NCBI GenBank assembly: GCA_009777575.1
Contig: WRLO01000004.1
Coordinates: 1 to 64,000 of the forward strand
Length of the DNA stretch: 64,000 nucleotides
Origin: Candidatus Cloacimonadota bacterium
GTDB taxonomy: Bacteria > Cloacimonadota > Cloacimonadia > Cloacimonadales > WRIO01
Direction of reading: 5' to 3'
The position numbers and the translations under genes are program-made. Below are positions 46,628-53,401 of this stretch, piece after piece (position 1 is the stretch's first letter; every line of letters begins with the position of its first letter). The notes beneath the pieces were generated by a model, which saw nothing but the letters and a program-made list of their open reading frames with translations, had not been told where the DNA came from and searched no databases.

Positions 46628-46979
46628 ATCAACTCTTATCATCGATCCAGATGAAAATGAGAATGTAACACTTATATCTATTTTCAAAGAATATGGACTT
46701 GAACTTGATATTATAACCAGAGAAAATGATTTTCTAGAAAAATTAAATAACAATAGGTATGAATGCGTTATGATTCATAGCGATTTACCAGAAAATTATA
46801 CCGATAAAATTGTTGATACTCTTAAAATTGATTTTCCCAATATCGTGGTCATTATTCTACTGGAAAATCCTACTTTCGATAAAATATTCCACTTTGTCAG
46901 GTCTGGTGTTGATGATTTTATTCTGAAACCTTTTATTTGGGACGATATAGAAAAACTTTTGAGATTTTATTACTATTAA
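46602..46979 (+). CDS. Pseudo-receiver (response-regulator-like) protein
   Basis: A 125-aa stand-alone receiver-fold protein. Acidic residues D15 and D17 sit in the pocket (LIIDPDE), the conserved Lys is in DFILKPF (K109), but the position of the phospho-acceptor Asp holds His59 in ECVMIHSDLP; D61 is two residues away. It therefore probably does not take phosphate in the usual way and signals by partner binding. Last gene of the HDOD operon. Its 3' end is duplicated as a relic at 53246-53376. Confidence 0.7.
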   Translation: MKTIKTAIKSTLIIDPDENENVTLISIFKEYGLELDIITRENDFLEKLNNNRYECVMIHSDLPENYTDKIVDTLKIDFPNIVVIILLENPTFDKIFHFVRSGVDDFILKPFIWDDIEKLLRFYYY

Positions 46980-46985
46980 ACTATG
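46846..46985 (+). repeat. Left direct repeat of the accessory island
   Basis: The 3' end of the pseudo-receiver gene; a degenerate copy lies in the same orientation exactly 6400 bp downstream (53246-53380). Confidence 0.7.
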
Positions 46986-47065
46986 AAAATATTATTATTG
47001 ATACAATATGCTTATTAATGATATTCGGTAAGTAAATCTGTATAATAAAATATTTGGAGAATGAA

Positions 47066-47290
47066 ATGGGCTTGACCTTAAAACCAAAGGAGTTGATAAA
47101 GTTTTTAGAAAAAAGTGGATACAAATTCGTTCGTACCAGAGGAACAAGTCATAAAATATACAGCAATGGCTCTCATAGTGTATCTATACCAATACATGGT
47201 GGCAAGGAGTTCAATATAGAGTTTATTATGACTATTTTACAAGAAACAGATTTAAGTAAAAAGAAATTACTAAAATATTTAAACAGATAA
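47066..47290 (+). CDS. hicA: HicA-family mRNA interferase toxin
   Basis: A 74-aa toxin with the double-stranded-RNA-binding-like HicA fold: block FLEKSGYKFVRTRGTSHKIY carries the conserved Gly and the catalytic His, followed by SIPIHGGKEF. It cleaves mRNA when its antitoxin is lost. ATG 47066 is chosen over an upstream in-frame TTG because GGAGA lies 5 bp before it. The antitoxin gene follows after 14 bp, the typical hicAB order. Confidence 0.88.
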   Translation: MGLTLKPKELIKFLEKSGYKFVRTRGTSHKIYSNGSHSVSIPIHGGKEFNIEFIMTILQETDLSKKKLLKYLNR

Positions 47291-47304
47291 AAGGAGGATA
47301 GGCT

Positions 47305-47538
47305 ATGAAAGCAAAATTAGCAATGGTATGTATAAAGCAAGACAACGGTTCATATTTTGCTATTTGTCCTGATATTAAAGGATGTTTTACACAAGGAGAT
47401 ACTTATGATGATGCTTGTAAACTGCTACAGGAATTAGCTGAGGCAACTGTTCAAGAAGATTATGATGAAGATGAAAAAGAATTTATTCTTCAGCCCAAAA
47501 ATAGAATATTTTCAGAATTTGAAATCGAAGTAAAATAG
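47305..47538 (+). CDS. hicB: HicB-family antitoxin
   Basis: A 77-aa partner of HicA. The partial RNase H-like HicB fold is seen in YFAICPDIKGCFTQGDTYDDA. It lacks an obvious C-terminal ribbon-helix-helix or HTH DNA-binding domain, so it is of the short HicB type and may not autoregulate. AGGAGG lies 7 bp before ATG. Confidence 0.85.
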   Translation: MKAKLAMVCIKQDNGSYFAICPDIKGCFTQGDTYDDACKLLQELAEATVQEDYDEDEKEFILQPKNRIFSEFEIEVK

Positions 47539-47681
47539 GGACTATGGAGATGTTTTTGTAGGCTAACCCTTACGGTTACCATATATTGTAGCGGTTTTGC
47601 TTAGAACTGATTTATCCGTTCAGATAAATCATTGTTGCACCCCATTAAGTATGAATGGGGGGTAATAATCGGAACAGATAA
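47539..47681. repeat. Hairpin repeats after hicB
   Basis: Contains the stem GTAGGCTAACCCTTACGGTTACC region (about 47560) and the GGAACAGATAAAT-type repeat (47580-47682). No gene is supported. Confidence 0.55.
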
Positions 47682-47961
47682 ATGAGCGCAGTCCAAGAGC
47701 CCATATTTTGTCGTTTTTATTGATTTTTATGAACCAATATTTGTAGTGGCGTATTGCTTACGCCTTGTAAAACGCTGATTTTTATGAACCCATATTTGTA
47801 GTGGCGTATTGCTTACGCCTTCTAAAACGCATGTATTCGCATTGAAAATAAGGCGTAAGCAATACGCCACTACAGATATAAGGCGTAAGCAATACGCCGC
47901 TACAGATATGGGGCGTAAGCAATACGCCACTACAGATATGGGTTATCAGACTGCGGTCACA
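47682..47961. mobile_element. MITE-like element, copy B
   Basis: Left end ATGAGCGCAGTCCAAGAGCC (47682) and right end near GGTTATCAGACTGCGGTCAC (to 47960) are imperfect inverted copies of each other. Five GGCGTA hairpins at 47748 and 47803 (inverted), 47852, 47882 and 47912. Confidence 0.75.
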
Positions 47962-48073
47962 AATCAGTTCCCTACAATACCCACGCTCTGTTTTTTTTGG
48001 GACTAATGAATGATGTTCATAATGCCACCACGAAGCGAAGCGGAGTAGCCTGTCATCTCCGATTGGCTTAATG

Positions 48074-48128
48074 TAGGAAATCGGAGATTTCTGCTACGGG
48101 ATGGAAATCGGAGATTTCTGCTACAGCA
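48074..48128. repeat. Two GAAATC hairpins
   Basis: Stem GAAATC-GGA-GATTTC followed by TGCTAC, twice. The same sequence recurs near 49983-50005 after the second lipoprotein copy, as part of a segmental duplication. Confidence 0.8.
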
Positions 48129-48189
48129 TAATTCAAAAACCTCTTTTTCAAAAATAAAATTTTTGCCGCAGCGCAGCTAGATTTTTAGA

Positions 48190-49101
48190 TTACAGATTTA
48201 GCCACAAAGCTGGACGAACTCCGCCGTGAAAGTTGTTGTTGACAATGATACCAGACACGTTTAGTTCACCAGTGATGCGCACAAGACTAGCGTAAGTAGT
48301 TCTGCTACCAGGCGAACGCAACCACCAAAAAGTAGCCGACCCATCAAAAAAAGTCGCTATCCGATTAGTATTGTATTGATCATCAATACTCCAAGCCCCA
48401 GATGGTCTATATGCCAGCTGTCCACTATCTCCAAAATACTTCACCACTTCGGCAATGCTCAAAAGAAATATCCTGTCTTGAGTATTTGCTCCACTATTTG
48501 TGCCAAACCACTGATTGTTTTCATTGACATTGATTACTTGGACTATCCTCTCTCTGTCAGCATTGCTAAAAGCACTCGAATTGTAAAATTCTCCATTGAG
48601 ATAAGCACGAAGGCTACAATCTGCATAAGTAATATCAGTCGATGAAGTATGATACCCCCTACGCTCTAGGATATTCTCACTCACTACCAATGCTCTATCA
48701 CCTTGTATGTCCAGTATTCGCCATTCATGATCTCCAAACTGGATGATGTTACCGATCCTATCGTCTGAAGTCGATAAATTTACTGAATGACTTACTGTGT
48801 GCGATTGCACAGAAAATGATTCTTGTATAACCGTGTGATAATTTGCATGACTGACTATCACAGAATATGTCCCGAATGGAATATCTGTAAAAATTACCGA
48901 TGAGCTAGTCACTATCCGCTCATAAGAACCACCTACATGATTCTGTAATACTGATGTAGCACCAATTACTGATCCCCCATCCGATGTCGTGAGATTGATG
49001 ACAACTGTGGCTGTGTTTGGCTCTGTAGTTTTTTTGTCACTACATGAGCCTAAAAACAGCATAATAAAAATAGTCAACAAAATAATAGTTTTAATTTTCA
49101 T
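48190..49101 (-). CDS. DUF6273 lipoprotein with one PEGA-like domain
   Basis: A 303-aa lipoprotein: lipobox LGSC (Cys20), a PEGA-like repeat (about 31-115) and a DUF6273 domain (about 118-303) ending FWWLRSPG and GGVRPALWL. It is a near copy of the lipoprotein at 24805 without the two Big2 domains. ATG 49101 is chosen because GGTGG lies 4 bp upstream and the signal peptide begins there; a longer frame starting at 49170 would place the signal internally. It lies between MITE copies B and C. A TTGACA-N18-TTG promoter-like pair is at 49130-49158. Confidence 0.88.
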   Translation of the reverse strand: MKIKTIILLTIFIMLFLGSCSDKKTTEPNTATVVINLTTSDGGSVIGATSVLQNHVGGSYERIVTSSSVIFTDIPFGTYSVIVSHANYHTVIQESFSVQSHTVSHSVNLSTSDDRIGNIIQFGDHEWRILDIQGDRALVVSENILERRGYHTSSTDITYADCSLRAYLNGEFYNSSAFSNADRERIVQVINVNENNQWFGTNSGANTQDRIFLLSIAEVVKYFGDSGQLAYRPSGAWSIDDQYNTNRIATFFDGSATFWWLRSPGSRTTYASLVRITGELNVSGIIVNNNFHGGVRPALWLNL

Positions 49102-49129
49102 TTCCACCTCTCTGTATTCTTTATAGTGC

Positions 49130-49158
49130 CAATAAAAAAATTCTGTGATTTTTGTCAA
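49130..49158 (-). promoter_or_regulatory. Putative promoter of the lipoprotein gene
   Basis: Minus-strand TTGACA (49153-49158) and ATTGG with TTG at 49130-49132, spacing 18 by the same definition. The copy at 50756-50784 is identical. Confidence 0.45.
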
Positions 49159-49247
49159 GTAATATGACATTTTAGATTTTATTTACCAAAAATAATATCA
49201 CGAAGTGATTATCTTTTAATAGAAACAGATGACACCATGCCCCTTCC

Positions 49248-49289
49248 CTCCTCCCCTCACACACCGCGAGCGGTGTGTGAGGGGAGGAG
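49248..49289. repeat. Large C/G hairpin, first copy
   Basis: CTCCCCTCACACACCG pairs with CGGTGTGTGAGGGGAG over a 4-base loop. It recurs at 50874-50915. A smaller hairpin CACAACTTCGTTGTG follows in both copies. Confidence 0.85.
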
Positions 49290-49390
49290 CAAAAGGCGGA
49301 ACGGATACATCCGTTCCCTACACTCACACAACTTCGTTGTGTGTAGGGAAAACAATTTATTTTATTAAAGCTGACAAAGGATGTATGTTA

Positions 49391-49487
49391 TACTGATTTA
49401 TCTGTTCCGCTTTTTGTAGGGAACTGATGTATCTGTTCCGCCTTTTGTAGGGAACTGATGTATCTGTTCCGCCTTTTGTAGGGAACG
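49391..49487. repeat. Tandem GGAAC hairpin repeats, first array
   Basis: Three to four 31-bp units, GGAACTGATGTATCTGTTCC plus a spacer ending TTTTGTAG. The array is also present at 51016-51144 and a variant exists near 53160. Confidence 0.85.
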
Positions 49488-49685
49488 CATTTATGACTGC
49501 AGTCTGAGAACCCCTATTTTGTCGTTTTTAATTATTTTTATGAGATCATATTTGTATTCGCATCGAAAATAAGGCGTAAGCAATACGCCACTACAGATAT
49601 GGGGCGTAAGCAATACGCCACTACTTTTTGGGCGTAAGCAATACGCCACTACAGATATGGGTTCTCGGACTGCGGTCATAAATGA
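49488..49685. mobile_element. MITE-like element, copy C
   Basis: Terminal inverted repeats: CATTTATGACTGCAGTC on the left, GACTGCGGTCATAAATG on the right (ending 49684). Three GGCGTA hairpins at 49573, 49603 and 49631. Confidence 0.8.
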
Positions 49686-50072
49686 GTCCTCTCTGAAAAG
49701 TATATTAATAAAATTTACCTTACATAAGCCTCTTAGGTATGTGAAGCTCGGTAGAAAATGATGTATAACCACAACATCGCATCCCATAGGAGTCCACTCC
49801 GAAAAGTTGGTTTTAATTAATTATTAACATATCTATACATAAGCCGAAGATATGTGGCTCTTAATAGAAAATGCGGATATGTTACATTTTATTGGACATT
49901 TTTTTTTGATTAATGAATGATGTTCGTAGTGCCACCACGAAGCAAAGCGGAGTAGCCTGTCATCTCCGATTGGTTTAATGTAGGAAATCGGAGATTTCTG
50001 CTACAGCATAATTTAAAAACCTCTTTTTCAAAAAAAATTTTGCAGCTGCGCGACTAGATTTTAGATTTCAGA

Positions 50073-50727
50073 TTACAGATTAAGCCACAAAGCTGGACGA
50101 ACTCCACCAGAGCCGCGGACACCGTAACCAGACACGTAGATGTGACCATAGATGTTCATATTACTAGCGAAAGTAGTACTGATACCAGGCGAACGCAACC
50201 ACCAAAAAGAAGCCGACCCATTAAAAAGTCGCTATCCGATTAGTATTGTATTGATCATCAATATACTGAGCCCCAGATGGTCTATTTGCCAGCTGTCCAC
50301 TATCTCCAAAATACTTCACCACTTCGGAAATGCTCAAAAGGAATATCCTGTCCTGAGTATTTGCTCCGCCATTGGTTCCATACCACTGGTTGTTTTCATT
50401 GACATTGGTCACTTGGACTATCCTGGTTCTATCAGCATTGCTAAAAGCATTCGAATTGTAAAATTCTCCATTTAGATAAGCTCGAAGGCTACAATCCGCC
50501 CAAGTGATTGGCCCAAATTCATGATGATATAGCCTAAATTCAAGTATATTCTCACTCACTACCAATGCTCTACCACCTTGTATGTCCAATATTCGCCATT
50601 CATAAGCCCCAAACTGGATGATGTCACCGACCTTAATATTGTCTGGTTCTGTAGTTTTTTTGTCACTACAAGACCCTAAAAGCAGCATAATAAAAATAGT
50701 CACCAAAATAAAAGTTTTAGTTTTCAT
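50073..50727 (-). pseudogene. Frameshifted DUF6273 lipoprotein without PEGA domain
   Basis: Copy of the lipoprotein at 48190-49101 lacking the PEGA-like domain: lipobox LGSC is followed directly by DUF6273. The frame is broken near 50221 by one extra T in a T run (five Ts where four restore the frame), so translation stops about 50 codons early; the remaining sequence to 50073 still encodes the FWWLRSPG ... GGVRPALWL tail. It may be a real frameshift, a homopolymer sequencing error, or a phase-variable tract. Confidence 0.8.
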
Positions 50728-50755
50728 TTCCACCTCTCTATATACTTTATAGTGC

Positions 50756-50784
50756 CAATAAAAAAATTCTGTGATTTTTGTCAA
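50756..50784 (-). promoter_or_regulatory. Putative promoter of the second lipoprotein copy
   Basis: TTGACA (50779-50784) and TTG (50756-50758) on the minus strand, copied with the duplicated lipoprotein gene. Confidence 0.45.
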
Positions 50785-50873
50785 GTAAATTGATAATTTA
50801 GATATTAATTAATAAAAATAATATCACGAAGTGATTATTTTTTAATAGAAACAGATGACACCATGCCCCTTCC

Positions 50874-50915
50874 CTCCTCCCCTCACACACCGCGAGCGGT
50901 GTGTGAGGGGAGGAG
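50874..50915. repeat. Large C/G hairpin, second copy
   Basis: Second copy of the CTCCCCTCACACACCG / CGGTGTGTGAGGGGAG hairpin, in the duplicated segment. Confidence 0.85.
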
Positions 50916-51015
50916 GGGGACCTGGAGAGGCATCCTTTTCTATAAAGAGTCACACAACTTCGTTGTGTGTAAGGAAAATTATTTATTTTATTAAAGCTGA
51001 CAAAAGAGGTATGTT

Positions 51016-51144
51016 ATACTGATTTATCTGTTCCGCTTTTTGTAGGGAACTGATGTATCTGTTCCGCCTTTCGTAGGGAACTGATGTATCTGTTCCGCAT
51101 TTTGTAGGGAACTGATGTATCTGTTCCGCATTTTGCATGGAACG
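51016..51144. repeat. Tandem GGAAC hairpin repeats, second array
   Basis: About four 31-bp units of the same type as 49391-49487, ending directly at the left end of MITE copy D. Confidence 0.8.
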
Positions 51145-51406
51145 CATTTATGACTGCAGTCCGAGAACCCCTATTTTGTCGTTTTTATTTATTTTTATGA
51201 ACCCATATTTGTAGTGGCGTATTGCTTACGCCTTCTAAAACGCTGATTTTTATGAGATCATATTTGTAGTGGCGTATTGCTTACGCCTTCTAAAACGCTT
51301 GTATTCGCATCGAAAATAAGGCGTAAGCAATTCGCCACTACAGATATAAGGCGTAAGCAATACGCCACTACAGATATGGGTTTATCAGACTGTGGTCATA
51401 AATCAG
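51145..51406. mobile_element. MITE-like element, copy D
   Basis: Left end CATTTATGACTGCAGTC (51145); right end GACTGTGGTCATAAATC (to 51404). Four GGCGTA hairpins at 51216 and 51271 (inverted), 51320 and 51350. Its right end coincides with the stop codon of the permease gene. Confidence 0.8.
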
Positions 51407-52818
51407 TTTCCTACAATACCCCCACTCTGCTTTTTGTTGGTAAAAATGTATATCGGAATCCCTGCAAGCATCAAAATAAATGTAAATAAAGCATATTCTG
51501 CACCTATAGCATAGATTACATACAATACATAAACTGAAGCAAGCAGCGGTAAGATACTTTTTTTAATAAATATCCAAAATGTCAGTTCTTCCTCCATTTT
51601 GAGCAGTTTTATTTCAGCAAAACAGCTAAAGATATAGGCTGGCATCATTGTCAGTGAGGCAAGAGCTATCAAATAATCAAAGGCTTGCTTGAGACCTATA
51701 AAGCTAAATAAAAAGAATAGATTTGTGATGATAGAGGCTGTTACAAGAGCAAAAATTGGAGTTCCTGTTTTTTCATTTACACTTGCAAATTTCTTTGGAA
51801 AGAAGCCATCTTTTGCCATTGAGTATCCAGCTCTACCTGTTGTCAATATCCAGCCTGAACCAGAACCTATCCCACCTAGAACAATACACATAGCAAAAAA
51901 TTTCCCGCCAAATGATGTCCCTGTGATTCTGTTCAAAATTTCAGCTAATGGTGCAGTTTGGCTTGACAAATCACTTTGATTCATTGCTCCCATAGCTAAA
52001 AAACTGATTATCATATAAATCAAAATTGTCAATAAAGTTCCGTAGATAGTGCTTTTTCTTATATTTTTGTCAGGATTTACTACTTCTCCACCTGCCATTG
52101 CAGCACTTTCTATCCCAATAAAAGACCATAAAGTGATACCAATTGCTATTGGTAAAGTATTGATAAATCCACTACCACCCGTCGTTTCAATCACTTGCTC
52201 TGAAACTGTAAATAAATTTGCCATATCAAAACCTACAATTCCAATTACGATAAATAAGCCCAAAGCAAAGATTTTTATCCCTAGTGCGTATTGAGAAACT
52301 AAACCTGCTCCCTTGACTCCTCTGATATTAATCAAAGTGAAACCCCAAAGCATGGCTGATTCTACAAAAAATGCTGGAAATGATGAACCAAATATTGGGA
52401 ATACTTCTGATAGGTAGCGAACTAATGTCGTGATTATAGCTGCATTGCCTATCATCAAACCTATCAAAAAAGTAAAGGATACCATGAATGCTGTCGCATC
52501 TCCAAAGGCTTTTTGGGTATAAACAACAGGACCACCAGACTCTGGATATTTTGTCCCAAGATTTGCAAAGGACAAAGCTATAAGTAAAGAACCTATACCA
52601 GTGATTACCCAAGCTAACATAGTCCAAAGTGGCGTCGATGATGCTGCTAAGCCCTGAGGAGCTGCAAATATACCAGAGCCTATCATATTTCCTACAACAA
52701 TCGCTGTGGCAGAAAGTAGAGTCAGCTCTCTTTTGAGTTTGCCACTTGGGGACTGAAACTGCGGCATCTTTTCTGCAACATCAATCTGTGTGTTAAATCT
52801 ATTTTTTTCTTTTTTCAT
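51403..52818 (-). CDS. APC-superfamily amino-acid permease
   Basis: A 471-aa integral membrane transporter with about 12 helices. Seen: ATAIVVGNMIGSGIFAAPQ (helix 1, the APC Gly-rich substrate loop in two parts), FIGIESAAMAGGEVVNPDKN (helix 6) and LASLTMMPAYIFSC. It resembles antiporter-type members (arginine/agmatine or similar) but the substrate cannot be deduced. Its last codons (GGIVGN) and stop are written in repeat sequence at MITE D, and MITE E begins about 20 bp upstream of the ATG with no Shine-Dalgarno, so its borders look remodelled. Confidence 0.85.
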   Translation of the reverse strand: MKKEKNRFNTQIDVAEKMPQFQSPSGKLKRELTLLSATAIVVGNMIGSGIFAAPQGLAASSTPLWTMLAWVITGIGSLLIALSFANLGTKYPESGGPVVYTQKAFGDATAFMVSFTFLIGLMIGNAAIITTLVRYLSEVFPIFGSSFPAFFVESAMLWGFTLINIRGVKGAGLVSQYALGIKIFALGLFIVIGIVGFDMANLFTVSEQVIETTGGSGFINTLPIAIGITLWSFIGIESAAMAGGEVVNPDKNIRKSTIYGTLLTILIYMIISFLAMGAMNQSDLSSQTAPLAEILNRITGTSFGGKFFAMCIVLGGIGSGSGWILTTGRAGYSMAKDGFFPKKFASVNEKTGTPIFALVTASIITNLFFLFSFIGLKQAFDYLIALASLTMMPAYIFSCFAEIKLLKMEEELTFWIFIKKSILPLLASVYVLYVIYAIGAEYALFTFILMLAGIPIYIFTNKKQSGGIVGN

Positions 52819-52837
52819 ATATTTTTTAGGGAACGGA

Positions 52838-53160
52838 TGTATGAGTTCAGTCCGAGAACCCTAATTTTGTCTTTTTTATTTATTTTTATAAGGTCATTTT
52901 TGTAGTGGCATCGAAAATAAGGCGTAAGCAATACGCCACTACGCTATCGGGCTGTCTGTTCATTTGGCGTAAGCAATACGCCACTACAGATATGGGGCGT
53001 AAGCAATACGCCACTACGTTATCGGGCTGTCTGTTCATTTGGCGTAAGCAATACGCCACTACAGATATGGGGCGTAAGCAATACGCCACTACAAAACCGC
53101 TTGTATTAGCACCGAGTATAAGGCGTAAGCAATATGCCACTACAAAAGACGCGGTCATGT
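52838..53160. mobile_element. MITE-like element, copy E
   Basis: Left end ATGAGTTCAGTCCGAGAACC (52841); the right end keeps only GACGCGGTCATG (53148-53159). Six GGCGTA hairpins at 52921, 52966, 52996, 53041, 53071 and 53122, partly as a 75-bp tandem unit including the spacer ATCGGGCTGTCTGTTCATTT. The longest and most eroded copy. Confidence 0.75.
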
Positions 53161-53245
53161 ATCCGTTCCGTTACAATTGTTATTCCTTATTTTCGGAACA
53201 GATAAATCAGCTCCTTACAAAAGATTAATTTTTCTATTAACTTTG

Positions 53246-53376
53246 TAATTATACTGCTGGAAAATCCTACTTTCGATAAAATATTTCACTTTGTCAAGTT
53301 TGGTGTTGATGCTTTATACTGAAATCATTTTTGGGGGATGATATAGAAAAACTTTTGAAGTTTTATTGCTATTAAA
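53246..53376 (+). pseudogene. Relic of the pseudo-receiver gene 3' end
   Basis: Matches 46846-46976 of the pseudo-receiver gene with several substitutions and indels (for example TGGAAAATCCTACTTTCGAT is intact), including a frame-breaking change near 53311. It has no start. It forms the right direct repeat of the 47-53 kb island. Confidence 0.85.
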
Positions 53377-53401
53377 ATGCTATACATATCACTACTGTAC
53401 G

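Noticed and set aside
52921-53138. CRISPR-like array of regularly spaced repeats
   Set aside because: The repeats are hairpins within a MITE, the spacers are themselves repeated (ATCGGGCTGTCTG...), and no cas genes are near.
52886-53158. Minus-strand frame with repeated VVAYCLR peptides (also near 47727 and 49491)
   Set aside because: This is translation of the GGCGTA hairpin repeats and has no RBS or family.
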